45,180 bases of DNA, from contig NZ_RKST01000032.1 of NCBI RefSeq assembly GCF_003934165.1, positions 1 to 45,180 of the forward strand. Direction: 5' to 3'. A program made the translations under genes and the position numbers. Under the pieces are notes generated by a model, which saw only the letters and a program-made list of their open reading frames with translations, searched no databases and was not told the origin of the DNA. The DNA comes from Borborobacter arsenicus. GTDB taxonomy: Bacteria; Pseudomonadota; Alphaproteobacteria; Rhizobiales; Rhizobiaceae. The first letter of the stretch is position 1; every line of letters begins with the position of its first letter. Positions 17,627 through 26,981 of this stretch are shown in pieces.

Positions 17627-18826
17627 ATGATCGCCGACACAATTCTCGTACTGAACGCTGGCTCGTCGAGCCTCAAGTTCGGCGTGTTCGAGCTGTGCAC
17701 GCAGTTGCCTGTCCTGATGCGAGGCAGCCTTGCGTCACTAAATGGCAAGCCGCAGATGAGCGTCTTCGGTCCGGAAGGCAGCCAGGCACAGCACGCGGAT
17801 CTGGCAGACGGTCCGATCAGCACCGAAGAAGCACTGGAGTTCGTCTTTGCCGAAGTCGAGGGGAAGGGGCTCCTTCAATCTGTCAGCGCAGTCGGCCACC
17901 GAATCGTTCATGGGGGACGCGATTTCACTGCCGCGACCATCCTCGATCCGCCAACGCTCGAGGCACTGCGAGCGCTTGCCCCCGTAGCTCCGCTTCACCA
18001 GCCACACAATCTCGACATCGTCGAACTTGCTGTCCGCTTCCTGCCCAAGGCCGTGCAGATCGGTTGCTTCGATACCGCCTTTCACGCCGCACGGCCGAGG
18101 TTGGCGACGCTTTACGCACTCCCGCGCGCGCTGACGGATTCAGGCATCATGTCCTTCGGCTTCCATGGCATATCCTACGGTCATATCGCGTCGCGGCTGC
18201 GCGAGCGTTATGGGTCGGCTGCCGGCGGGCGTGCCATCGTCGCCCATCTCGGCAGCGGAGCCAGCCTCTGCGCGATGCATGAAGGAAAGAGCGTCGCAAC
18301 CACAATGGGGTTTTCGCCGCTCGACGGTTTGGTGATGGGCACGCGTTCTGGCTCGATCGACCCTGGGGTCATCCTCTATCTGTTGCAGAACCGTAAGATG
18401 CGTGCCCACGAGATCTCGCGACTTCTCTACGATCGGTCGGGCCTGCTCGGTGTTTCTGGCATCAGCGATGATATGCAGACCTTGGTTGAGTCTGACGACC
18501 CGCAATCAAAAGAGGCGATCGATCTTTTTGTCTACCGTGCCGGTCGCGAGATCGGATCGCTGGCCGCCGCGCTGGGTGGATTAGACACATTGGTGTTCAC
18601 CGCCGGGATCGGTGAAAATTCCCCCTTGATCCGCGACAAGATTTGCGAGGCCGCGGCCTGGCTCGGCGTGACACTTGATGCCGAGCGTAACCGACAAGGC
18701 AACGAGCGTATCAGCGCCCATGGCTCTGTGGTCGACGTTTTGGTGATCCCGACAGAGGAGGAGAGAGCCGTCGCAGAGCAGGTGTCGTCGGCAATGTCGC
18801 AAGGGGTGCCAGTTCGAGACAAGTGA
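17627..18826 (+). CDS. ackA: Acetate kinase (acetate/propionate kinase family)
   Basis: A 399-residue enzyme that converts acetyl phosphate and ADP to acetate and ATP. Signatures: VLNAGSSSLKFGVF at the N-terminus, VGHRIVHGG, HLGSGASLCA, MGTRSGSIDPGV and FTAGIGENSPLIR. The usual GFHGTSH is here FGFHGISYGH, so the position of the catalytic-region His is Tyr; GFHGxSY variants occur in a proteobacterial subgroup. The start is seven bases after the phosphoketolase stop with only a weak ribosome site, so coupling is likely. Codon choice looks less biased than in its neighbours, hinting at separate ancestry. Confidence 0.93.
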   Translation: MIADTILVLNAGSSSLKFGVFELCTQLPVLMRGSLASLNGKPQMSVFGPEGSQAQHADLADGPISTEEALEFVFAEVEGKGLLQSVSAVGHRIVHGGRDFTAATILDPPTLEALRALAPVAPLHQPHNLDIVELAVRFLPKAVQIGCFDTAFHAARPRLATLYALPRALTDSGIMSFGFHGISYGHIASRLRERYGSAAGGRAIVAHLGSGASLCAMHEGKSVATTMGFSPLDGLVMGTRSGSIDPGVILYLLQNRKMRAHEISRLLYDRSGLLGVSGISDDMQTLVESDDPQSKEAIDLFVYRAGREIGSLAAALGGLDTLVFTAGIGENSPLIRDKICEAAAWLGVTLDAERNRQGNERISAHGSVVDVLVIPTEEERAVAEQVSSAMSQGVPVRDK

Positions 18827-19065
18827 AGGCAATCCGGCACAATAGCGGAGCAATGTACAAAGGGCCTGAGTTGCAGACCCACCACGGTGGATGTCGGCGG
18901 AATTGCGAGTGGCACTGACCCACTTGTCGTGTCGTCGGCGACGTGCGGGACATGGTGCGGGCATGCGCAATCGGTTCTGGACTACGCTTCCATGTTCATC
19001 AACTCTGCCATGGGAGTATGTTCACGCTCCGGGAGCCGCCTTGGCAGTCCAACATGGAGGAGACG

Positions 19066-20472
19066 ATGGTCGATCATAGTGAAACTCCGGCTCCAGGCAT
19101 TCGGGACCTGGGAGCCGTCCCCCATTCGCTGAACAGCAGCTGCTTCTGCATCAGCGTGGACCGGGACGAGCTCGCCAGGGAGTTCCAGACGAGTGCTGAA
19201 ACACACACGGCGCTTTCCGCCATGGGAGACGAGCATGCGAACATGTTCGCCGCGCTTCCGGTGTTCGTTGCGCGGCAGCACCTGGACAGGATGGCAGAGA
19301 TCGTCCGGGCCGCGGAGGCGGTTATATCATCGCGCGCCTATCGCGACCTCGTGCTCGAAAATGCGCCCGCTATCGCGCAGTTCGAGCCGCGGGCGAGAGG
19401 CGTCTTCATGAGCTTCGACTTCCATCTGTCATCCGACGAGCCGAAGCTCATCGAGATCAACACGAACGCAGGGGGCGCTCTCCTCAACCTCTCGCTGGCG
19501 CGGGCTCAGCGCGCCTGTTGCGAGGCCGTCGAGCCGATGATGCCCGGTGCGGCCGCCCTCGACGCGCTGGAGCATCGGTTCATGGACATGTTTCTCGCCG
19601 AATGGCATCTCGAACGTGGCGAACTGCCGCTCCGCCGAATCGCCATCGTCGACGAGCAGCCGGAGGGTCAGTACCTCTACCCCGAGTTTCTGCTCTTCCA
19701 GCAGCTGTTCGTCCGGAACGGCATCGACGCGGTCATCGCCGACCCGTCGGCGCTGTCGATGAGCGACGGCATGCTCCGGCACGAACGGGGCCCGGTCGAT
19801 CTGGTCTACAACCGACTGACGGATTTCATGCTTGAGCGGCCGGCACACCACGCCATACGCAAGGCGTACCTGGAAGGTTCGGTCGTGCTGACACCGCACC
19901 CGAGAGCACACGTTCTATACGCCAACAAGAGAAATCTGGCGGTGCTCAGCGACCACGCCCGGTTGAGCGCGCTCGGGATTCCAGACGACGTTTCGACGAC
20001 ACTCGTGGCTGGTGTTCCCAGCACCGAAACGGTCAAAGCATCCAAGGCTGACTCGCTTTGGTCCAGGCGGCGTAAGCTGTTCTTCAAGCCTGCGTCTGGG
20101 TTCGGAAGCAGGGCTGCCTATCGGGGGGACAAGCTGACCAGACGAGTGTGGGAGGAAATCCTCGCGGGGGACTACGTTGCCCAGGAACTTGTTGCTCCCG
20201 GCGAGAGGATGATCGGAGCGCCTGAGTCCCCGACACCGCTCAAGTTCGACGTGCGGAACTACGTCTACGGCGGAGAGGTGCAGTTCGTGACGGCACGTCT
20301 TTACCAGGGCCAGACCACCAATGCCCGTACTCCGGGAGGCGGCTTTGCGCCGGTGTTCACTACTTCAGAAAAAGATTCCACTGGCGGGTTGAGCGACATC
20401 CTCGAACACGCGATTCTGCCCTGCGACAAAGCCACAGCATCATGCGGAGTTCCTGCCGCAGAAAGGACATAA
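19066..20472 (+). CDS. ATP-grasp-like protein of unknown function
   Basis: A 468-residue cytoplasmic protein; GGAGG lies five bases before the ATG at 19066. Visible: FDFHLSSDEPKLIEINTNAGG (residues about 120-140), FFKPASGFGSRAAYRGDK and DYVAQELVAPGE, then LKFDVRNYVYGGEVQF and RLYQGQTTNARTPGGGFAPV. The lysine/glycine-loop, the EINTN metal-ligand style segment and the order fit an ATP-grasp ligase, where ATP activates a carboxylate for joining to an amine or thiol. I do not recognise the exact family or substrate. It is between acetate kinase and the CBS-BON protein and transcribed the same way. Confidence 0.65.
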   Translation: MVDHSETPAPGIRDLGAVPHSLNSSCFCISVDRDELAREFQTSAETHTALSAMGDEHANMFAALPVFVARQHLDRMAEIVRAAEAVISSRAYRDLVLENAPAIAQFEPRARGVFMSFDFHLSSDEPKLIEINTNAGGALLNLSLARAQRACCEAVEPMMPGAAALDALEHRFMDMFLAEWHLERGELPLRRIAIVDEQPEGQYLYPEFLLFQQLFVRNGIDAVIADPSALSMSDGMLRHERGPVDLVYNRLTDFMLERPAHHAIRKAYLEGSVVLTPHPRAHVLYANKRNLAVLSDHARLSALGIPDDVSTTLVAGVPSTETVKASKADSLWSRRRKLFFKPASGFGSRAAYRGDKLTRRVWEEILAGDYVAQELVAPGERMIGAPESPTPLKFDVRNYVYGGEVQFVTARLYQGQTTNARTPGGGFAPVFTTSEKDSTGGLSDILEHAILPCDKATASCGVPAAERT

Positions 20473-20475
20473 CCC

Positions 20476-21132
20476 ATGATCGCGAAGGATATGATGACAC
20501 CAGCGCCGACCACGGTATGTCCGGAGCACAGCGTGTGGCACTTGGCCCGGATCATGTTGGCCGAGCATGTAAGCGGGATTCCGGTGCTCACTGATGACGG
20601 CACGCTTGCTGGCATAGTGACCGAGGGCGATCTTCTTCGCCGAACAGAACTCGGAACCGAAGATGCCTTCCCCGAAGATTCCCTCCACGATGCCGATTCA
20701 CTTGCCAGACTCTACGCGAAGAGCCGTAGCTGGAAGGTCGGCGATGTCATGACCAAGGATGTCGTCACCGTGGACGAGGACGCGTCCGCGCGCGAAATCG
20801 CTATGCTGATGAACCGACATGGCATCAAGCGCCTCCCGGTCATGCGCAACGGGCGCTTGACCGGCATTGTCAGCCGCGCGGATCTCCTGAAGGTCATTTC
20901 GATACCCAGGCCCCGTGCGCAGATTCGGGGTGACGAGGCGCTGCGGCGTGCCATTGTCGCACGTCTGAAGGATGCCGCGTCTGTCTTATCAGCGCAGCCA
21001 GCTGTCGCTGTGAAGGACGGAATAGTGACTGTCACCGGAACTGTGCGGTCACCGGCTGAGCGCGATGTCATTCGCTCGATCGTCGAGATCGTTGCCGGCG
21101 CAGGTTTCGAAGATCATCTCAGCGGTGCATGA
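20476..21132 (+). CDS. CBS-pair and BON-domain protein
   Basis: A 218-residue cytoplasmic protein. Two CBS motifs, MIAKDMMTPAPTTV...VSGIPVLTDDGTLAGIVTEG (residues 1-60) and VGDVMTKDVVTVDEDA...RLPVMRNGRLTGIVSRADLL (about 90-140), are followed by a BON-like domain (about 150-218, VKDGIVTVTGTVRSPAERD). CBS pairs usually bind adenine nucleotides and report energy charge; BON domains bind membranes or partner proteins. It lies four bases after the ATP-grasp gene with AAAGGA before the ATG. In an operon that would make or use AMP/ATP, an energy-sensor role is plausible but inferred. Confidence 0.85.
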   Translation: MIAKDMMTPAPTTVCPEHSVWHLARIMLAEHVSGIPVLTDDGTLAGIVTEGDLLRRTELGTEDAFPEDSLHDADSLARLYAKSRSWKVGDVMTKDVVTVDEDASAREIAMLMNRHGIKRLPVMRNGRLTGIVSRADLLKVISIPRPRAQIRGDEALRRAIVARLKDAASVLSAQPAVAVKDGIVTVTGTVRSPAERDVIRSIVEIVAGAGFEDHLSGA

Positions 21133-21240
21133 ATTAGAAACCTGAAGATGCCCCGCCCATCCGCCAGGCTGGAAGCCCTTGTCGGCCGAAACCGAGAAGA
21201 AGATCTTGTCCACGGCGTTGGGTACTAGGTCGGTCAACCC

Positions 21241-22170
21241 GTGCTACGCCTTACCCCCTTTCTGGTGCTTGTCGCCCTGCTCAATTCACTATGCTATCCG
21301 TTCATTGCTTTGGGATTGACATACTCGCCTCACCTAACATTCGCCGCCTTGCGCGCGATCGTGGCCGGCCTTTTCCTGGCCATGATCGCTATTGCCTTGC
21401 GTCGCCCGCTCCCGACGGATCTTCGTTCCTGGCTAGCCTTGGCATCCATCGGCCTCGGCGCAACCTCGTTTGCGTATTTCGGCATGTTTCATGCCGCAGA
21501 GTTCGTCGCACCCGGTCTTGCGACGGTCATCGCCAACAGTCAGCCCCTGATCACCGCAGTCCTCGCATTCTTCTTTCTGTCCGAGCGTCTTCGAGGGCTG
21601 CAATATGCGGGATTGTGCCTGGGCTTCCTTGGCATCGCCGCGACGAGCCTTCCACAAATAGGAGGTGGCGATCAGGCGGCATTCTCCATTGGCCTCGCTT
21701 ACATTCTTCTTTCGGTGGCAGGAATCGCCATAAGCAATGTTCTGATGAAGAGCCTGGGCCGCTACGTTGATCCGCTTATCGCTATGGCTGCGCAGTTGCT
21801 GCTGGGATCCATTCCGCTGGTCGCTCTGGCGCTGATATTCGAGGAACCCACGCGGATAGAGTGGACCCTTGAATTTGTCGTCGCGCTACTTGCGCTCGCC
21901 CTTCCTGGCACGGCATTGGCATACTGGCTTTGGTTTTGGCTCCTTGGCCACGCCCCCCTGGGGAGGGTCAACGCATTCACTTTCCTTTCCCCCGTTTTCG
22001 CCCTCATTCTCGGTGCCACTTTCTTTGGCGAGCATATCGGCCCGATGACCCTCGTCGGCCTCATTCTGACCGCCCTCGGAGTCGTCATCGTCGAACGCGC
22101 GGCGCTCGCTACGCCGACGGAGAACACAGTAGCCGCTGATCCATGGTGCGATCGCCAGCGGCTGCCCTGA
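21241..22170 (+). CDS. EamA-family (DMT superfamily) transporter
   Basis: A 309-residue membrane protein with ten hydrophobic segments arranged as two EamA halves (for example AAEFVAPGLATVIANSQPLI in the first half and GRVNAFTFLSPVFALILGAT in the second). Members export metabolites or amino acids; the substrate cannot be told. The start is a GTG at 21241 without a clear ribosome site. Codon use is less biased than in the copper genes, and no neighbour explains it, so it may be a separate acquisition. About 100 non-coding bases separate it from the CBS-BON gene. Confidence 0.8.
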   Translation: MLRLTPFLVLVALLNSLCYPFIALGLTYSPHLTFAALRAIVAGLFLAMIAIALRRPLPTDLRSWLALASIGLGATSFAYFGMFHAAEFVAPGLATVIANSQPLITAVLAFFFLSERLRGLQYAGLCLGFLGIAATSLPQIGGGDQAAFSIGLAYILLSVAGIAISNVLMKSLGRYVDPLIAMAAQLLLGSIPLVALALIFEEPTRIEWTLEFVVALLALALPGTALAYWLWFWLLGHAPLGRVNAFTFLSPVFALILGATFFGEHIGPMTLVGLILTALGVVIVERAALATPTENTVAADPWCDRQRLP

Positions 22171-22404
22171 AGCGCGTGTTCGACGCTCCGGTGCCGCGAC
22201 GGGCATCGCACGGGCCCGACCGCGAGCGCCGGAGCCATAACCGACTTTCCGGTTATAAGTTTGATAGTCGCGGCGAAGCTTTCATGTCGTCCAGGTGGGA
22301 CGGCAGAATTCTTCCGCCGCCCCGAGCGAAGCGGCATGGTTACTGTAGCCCCGGCAAGGCAGCAGTTAGGTCCCCTGTCGGACGAAGTGCCCGCTGCGAC
22401 AGGA

Positions 22405-23769
22405 TCAGGCTGGTGCGTCAGCCAGCCAGCCTCCCTTGAATCCGGCACGTCGGAGACCTTTCAGAACGTACGGGCAGGACCGCATCAACTCCCACAATAG
22501 ACCGCTTCTTACATTTTCGATCATGAGGACGACAGGGCCTTCGTTTAGCCCAAAGTGCCATGGTGAAACCCACCAACCGAAGGCATTGTCGGGTGATCCG
22601 GAATGAGTGGGATTGAACGCGGCCTTGAACCCGTAGGCGTTGGCAGCCTTGAGCTTTGCCTGATGAATGCAGAAGGCAATCGAGGGTAGAACGATTTCTG
22701 GAGCGAACGGCAGGGAAGCTGCAACCGCCCAGGGGGCGAGCGTGCCGTCGTCTGGGCCATGGGGCACGCCGCGCGCGACATAGTCTTCGAAGCGGCGCTC
22801 GGTACCGTTCAGCTTGAGCGTGGAGGGGCCAGGGCCCTCGCTCGCTGTGATGCCCCAGCAATGTTCGCCGTAGCCATCGAAACGGCGTGGGTTCTCGATC
22901 GCATACCGCTGCTGGACGAGAGTGGCCCGGCGGCTGTTTTCGAAGTAGTCGATTCCTTTGCTGCGCATGAATGAATCCTGCAGACCTAGAAAATCGATCC
23001 ACACGGGAGAGAGCTGGTGGATGAACAGTGGGCCTGCATAGAGGTATTCATGGCCGTAGAAGCGCTCCCACCGGAACGTATCGGTCCAGGCTTCGTAGCT
23101 GCTTCTGGGTAGGGCATGGGTCGGCGAGCCGAGCCCTAGAACATATAGAAGCAGGGCCTCGTCGTATCCTTCCCAGCGGTGTTTCAGGAAGCCACCCTCC
23201 GGGGTCCAGCCGTGGGTAACGGTTTCTCCTCCGTTCAGTGACCAGAGCCAGTCCGCCCGGCGATAGAGCTCGACTGCCAGGGTCCGTATCTCGGCTTCCG
23301 TCGACGGGTCTTCGTTGAAGAACGCTGCCGCAGCCAACGCGCCGGCCAGAAGCAACGTGCTGTCGATCGTGGACAGTTCGCAACCCCAAGCGCGACGGCC
23401 AGTCTGCATGTCCAAGAAGTGATAATAGAAGCCTCGGTGGCCGGTCGCGTCAGGCTCCGGCCCGTGTGGGCTGTCCCGGAAGAAACGGAGCGTGGCGAGC
23501 GTGCGCTCCGCAGCAGCGCTGCGGCTCATGTAGCCGTTCTTCACGCCCACCGGATAGCATGCCAAGCCAAGTCCCGTAGCCGCGATGCTTGCGGGCCAGT
23601 TCTCCTCGGTCTTGTCGCGGACCAGACCGTTCGCCGGGTTCGCTTCCCGAACGAAGTAGTCGAAGGTCTCGCGCTGCAGTGTCGCGAGATCATCGTTTAT
23701 GACAGGCGGACACACTTGGAACCCAGACTGGATGTATTTCCGAAACGAGCCCGATTTAACAGGCTTCAT
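22405..23769 (-). CDS. Glucoamylase-like domain protein (PF10091 type)
   Basis: About 454 residues from the ATG at 23769; an open frame continues to 23928 but looks non-coding. Signatures: LQRETFDYFVREANPANGLVRDKT near the start, GRRAWGCELSTIDSTLLLAG, FGHEYLYAGPLFIHQLSPVW-like and YGEHCWGITASEGPG. These fit the glucoamylase-like (alpha/alpha-toroid) domain also found in cyclic beta-glucan enzymes; it probably hydrolyses or processes beta- or alpha-glucans. I see no signal peptide, so it may be cytoplasmic. No link to copper is visible. Confidence 0.8.
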   Translation of the reverse strand: MKPVKSGSFRKYIQSGFQVCPPVINDDLATLQRETFDYFVREANPANGLVRDKTEENWPASIAATGLGLACYPVGVKNGYMSRSAAAERTLATLRFFRDSPHGPEPDATGHRGFYYHFLDMQTGRRAWGCELSTIDSTLLLAGALAAAAFFNEDPSTEAEIRTLAVELYRRADWLWSLNGGETVTHGWTPEGGFLKHRWEGYDEALLLYVLGLGSPTHALPRSSYEAWTDTFRWERFYGHEYLYAGPLFIHQLSPVWIDFLGLQDSFMRSKGIDYFENSRRATLVQQRYAIENPRRFDGYGEHCWGITASEGPGPSTLKLNGTERRFEDYVARGVPHGPDDGTLAPWAVAASLPFAPEIVLPSIAFCIHQAKLKAANAYGFKAAFNPTHSGSPDNAFGWWVSPWHFGLNEGPVVLMIENVRSGLLWELMRSCPYVLKGLRRAGFKGGWLADAPA

Positions 23770-23887
23770 TCGGATGTCGCAAGGGAAGGGACGGACTGGG
23801 CCAGTGCCGATGTGTGCGGGTTGGCGTATTGGCAGTGAGATTGCGGTGCCGCGTGCGCGAGTGCCCAAGTCGCCGTGGCCTCGCGCG

Positions 23888-24328
23888 TCAACCAAGAATC
23901 CCCACTGTCGCGGCAGCCACGGCTGCATAGCGGACAGTCTTCGCCACCGTAACCAGGGCGAGAAAGCTCCAGAGTGGCTCGCGCAGCACTCCTGCCGCGA
24001 CCGTCAGTGCGTCGCCAACGAAGGGAGCCCAGCTGAACAGGAGGCTCCACCTGCCCCAGCGGCGGTACCAGCGGCTCGCCCGTTCGAGTGCTGCAGGTCC
24101 AGCCGGAAACCATTTCCTGTCACGGAGGCGATCCACGGCACGACCGAGCGCCCAGTTCACTACTGCCCCGAGGACGTTCCCGACGCTCGCCACGGCAACC
24201 AGGAGGAGCGTGGAATGCGTGTCGGCCACGAGCAAGCCGACAAGCACTGCTTCGGACTGCGCCGGAAGGATAGTCGCCGCGACGAAAGCGGCCCCAAAGA
24301 GCCCGCCGAGGCTTGCAAGGTCATTCAT
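23888..24328 (-). CDS. YqaA/DedA-like small membrane protein
   Basis: A 146-residue protein with four hydrophobic segments. It starts LFGAAFVAATILPAQSEAVL, and SVGNVLGAVVNWALGR and FSWAPFVGDALTVAAGVLR match the VTT/SNARE-associated (YqaA, DedA) family of inner-membrane proteins, some of which move lipids. It lies about 50 bases upstream of the copA stop on the same strand, so it could be part of the same transcript as copA. Function in this context is unknown. Confidence 0.8.
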   Translation of the reverse strand: MNDLASLGGLFGAAFVAATILPAQSEAVLVGLLVADTHSTLLLVAVASVGNVLGAVVNWALGRAVDRLRDRKWFPAGPAALERASRWYRRWGRWSLLFSWAPFVGDALTVAAGVLREPLWSFLALVTVAKTVRYAAVAAATVGILG

Positions 24329-24378
24329 GGATCGCGGATCCCCGTAGCGGGGGGCGGCCCCCGGGTAGCTTAGGTATC

Positions 24379-26913
24379 CTATGCGGCTGCCGTCTTCGCA
24401 GCCGCCGTGGGGGTGGTAGCCCCCAAGGGAGCCTGGAATCGCTTCAGGCGCAGGGCGTTTGCGAGCACGAAGACGCTCGACAACGCCATCGCTCCGGCGG
24501 CCAGCATCGGCGACAACAGCGTGCCTCCGAAGGTATAGAGCGCGCCGGCGGCGACCGGGATCAGGCTGGCGTTGTAGGCGAAGGCCCAGAACAGGTTCTG
24601 CCGGATGTTCCGGATCGTCGCCTTCGACAGTGCGATCGCGTTCGCGACACCCAGGAGATCACCCGACATCAGGACCACGTCGGCGCTCTCGATCGCCACG
24701 TCGGTCCCGGTGCCGATCGCCAGGCCCACGTCCGCTTCGGCGAGCGCGGGGGCATCATTGATGCCGTCTCCGACGAAGCTGACCACGCGTCCGCCGTCGC
24801 GCAGGCGCTTGACCGCGTCGACCTTGCCGTCAGGCAGGACCTCGGCGACGACCTCGTCGATGCCGAGCTCGGCCGCGATGGCTTCCGCCGTCCGGCGGTT
24901 GTCTCCTGTGATCATCGCAATCTTCAGCCCGAGCGCGTGCAGAGCGCGGATCGCCTGAGGCGTCGTCGGCTTGACCGGATCGGACACCGCGATCATGGCG
25001 GCGAGCCGGCCATCGATCGCGGCATAGAGCGGAGTCCTGGCCTTCCGGCCGAACTCGGTGGCTTGTTCGGAGAAGCTCTCCACCTCTATGCCGAGCTGCG
25101 CCATGTAGCGGTCCGCGCCGATGGCGATTTCGTGTCCGCCGGAGCGCGCCTTCACGCCGAAGCCGGGCACCGCGTCAAATCCTTCGATCGCGTGCAGTGG
25201 CAGGCCGTTCGCCTTCGCGGTGGCAACGATGGCCGCGGCAACCGGATGCTCGGAATGCACCTCGACGGAGGCCACCAGCGACAACACCCGATCACGGTCG
25301 AAGCCTTCCGCTACTACCAGGTCGGTCAGTTCCGGGCGTCCGGCGGTCAGCGTCCCGGTCTTGTCGAGCACCACGACATCGATGCCCTTGAGCGTCTGGA
25401 GCGCTTCGCCGTTGCGGAACAGGATGCCCAGTTCGGCGGCGCGGCCGGTGCCGACCATGATCGAGGTCGGAGTCGCGAGGCCCATGGCGCATGGGCAGGC
25501 TATGATGAGAACGGCGACCGCGTTGACCAGCGCGAAGGCGAGGGCGGGCTGCGGGCCGAAGAATAGCCAGGTCAGGAAAGTCAGCGCCGCGGCGGCCATG
25601 ACCGTCGGCACGAACCACGCGGTGACCTTGTCGACCATTGCCTGGATCGGCAGCTTCGAGCCCTGTGCGGCTTCGACCATCCTTATGATCTGGGCAAGGA
25701 GCGTGTCCGCGCCCACCTTGGTCGCGCGGTAGGTGAAGCTGCCCGTCTTGTTGATGGTGCCGCCGACGACTTGCGAACCCTCGCTCTTGATGACGGGAAC
25801 AGGCTCGCCCGAAATCATGGACTCGTCGACATAGGACGAGCCGCCGAGAACCTCGCCGTCGACGGGAACCTTGTCGCCCGGTCGAACCTGCAGCACGTCG
25901 CCAACGCGCACTTCTTCAAGCAAAACATCGAGGAACTCGCCATTGTGCTGGACACGGGCGGTTTTTGCCTGCAGCCCGATCAGCCGCTTGATGGCTTCGC
26001 TGGTGCGGCCCTTTGCCTTTGCTTCGAGAAAGCGACCGAGGAGAATGAGGGTGATGATCACCGCCGAGGCCTCGTAATAGACGTTGGCGGTGCCAGCAGG
26101 CAGCACCGACGGCGCGAACGTCGCGACGACGGAGTAGCCCCAGGCGGCGGTCGAGCCGAGGATGACAAGCGAGTTCATCTCGGGAGCGAGTCGCAAGAGG
26201 GCAGGGATGCCCTTCCGGTAGAACCGCATGCCCGGGCCGAACTGCACGATGGTGGCCAGCACGAAGAAGGCCAGAAAGAGCGGCCGCTGGCCGATGTTCA
26301 TCAGAAGCCAATGATGAAAGGCGGGAATCGCGTGCGAACCCATCTCAAGGAGGAATATCGGCAGCGTCAGGATCGCCGCGACCGATACATCCCGCTTGAG
26401 CAGGCGCAGTTCCTTGTCCTTGGCCTCCTGCCTCGCTTCGGAGCCGCCGACGGAGGCCGCCGCCCGGCGCGGCTCGTATCCGGCCTGCCTGATGGCCGCC
26501 TCGATGGCAGAAGGTGCGACAGCTCCCGAAATCGCTTCGATGGTGGCACGCTCGGTTGCAAGATTGACCGAGGCCTTGAGCACACCCGGAACCGCCGCAA
26601 GCGCCTGTTCGACACGTCTGACGCACGAGGCGCAGGTCATGCCTTCGATCTCGACCTCGGCCGCCTCTGTCGGGACGTGATATCCGGCGGAGCTGATCGC
26701 GGCGATGATCGCGGCCTGATCGGCAACTCCGTCGAACGTCACGTCGGCGGATTCGGTTGCCAGATTGACAAAAGCTGCCTTCACGCCCGGCACCTTGCCG
26801 ATCGCGAGTTCAACGCGGCGCACGCAAGAGGCGCAGGTCATTCCTTCGATGCCGATACTCTGCCGCACGTCGTTGTTGGTTCCTGGTCGAGGCCATCCGC
26901 TGTGAGCGTTCAT
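24379..26913 (-). CDS. copA: Copper-exporting P1B-1 ATPase CopA with two HMA domains
   Basis: An 844-residue Cu(I) pump of the inner membrane. Two N-terminal metal-binding domains each carry GMTCASC (Cys 27/30 and Cys 94/97). Further signatures: ISGEPVPV, the membrane CPC at 473-475, DKTGTLT from 517, SEHPVAAAI and GDGINDAP near the C-terminal third. The ATG at 26913 is chosen because AGAGGAA lies nine bases upstream and HMA domains start soon after; the frame upstream is non-coding and contains the promoter. A CueR-type promoter lies 38 bases upstream. It differs from the CPH-type CopB at 3416-5488 in both motif and N-terminus. Confidence 0.96.
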   Translation of the reverse strand: MNAHSGWPRPGTNNDVRQSIGIEGMTCASCVRRVELAIGKVPGVKAAFVNLATESADVTFDGVADQAAIIAAISSAGYHVPTEAAEVEIEGMTCASCVRRVEQALAAVPGVLKASVNLATERATIEAISGAVAPSAIEAAIRQAGYEPRRAAASVGGSEARQEAKDKELRLLKRDVSVAAILTLPIFLLEMGSHAIPAFHHWLLMNIGQRPLFLAFFVLATIVQFGPGMRFYRKGIPALLRLAPEMNSLVILGSTAAWGYSVVATFAPSVLPAGTANVYYEASAVIITLILLGRFLEAKAKGRTSEAIKRLIGLQAKTARVQHNGEFLDVLLEEVRVGDVLQVRPGDKVPVDGEVLGGSSYVDESMISGEPVPVIKSEGSQVVGGTINKTGSFTYRATKVGADTLLAQIIRMVEAAQGSKLPIQAMVDKVTAWFVPTVMAAAALTFLTWLFFGPQPALAFALVNAVAVLIIACPCAMGLATPTSIMVGTGRAAELGILFRNGEALQTLKGIDVVVLDKTGTLTAGRPELTDLVVAEGFDRDRVLSLVASVEVHSEHPVAAAIVATAKANGLPLHAIEGFDAVPGFGVKARSGGHEIAIGADRYMAQLGIEVESFSEQATEFGRKARTPLYAAIDGRLAAMIAVSDPVKPTTPQAIRALHALGLKIAMITGDNRRTAEAIAAELGIDEVVAEVLPDGKVDAVKRLRDGGRVVSFVGDGINDAPALAEADVGLAIGTGTDVAIESADVVLMSGDLLGVANAIALSKATIRNIRQNLFWAFAYNASLIPVAAGALYTFGGTLLSPMLAAGAMALSSVFVLANALRLKRFQAPLGATTPTAAAKTAAA

Positions 26914-26950
26914 TTTGAGCTGTTCCTCTATCGCTTTGCAGTATGGTCGA

Positions 26951-26981
26951 GTTCTAGAGGTTCCAGTGTCCGGAAGGTCAA
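26951..26981 (-). promoter_or_regulatory. CueR/HmrR-type promoter of copA
   Basis: On the minus strand: -35 TTGACC (26976-26981), a 19-base spacer, -10 TAGAAC (26951-26956). The dyad is ACCTTCC-N7-GGAACCT. The layout is the same as at the other three CueR-type sites of the window. Confidence 0.75.

Noticed and set aside
21049-21237. Minus-strand frame with NAVDKIFFSVSADKG as a possible gene remnant
   Set aside because: It overlaps the end of the CBS-BON gene and I cannot connect it to any family; it may be decayed sequence but there is nothing firm to annotate.
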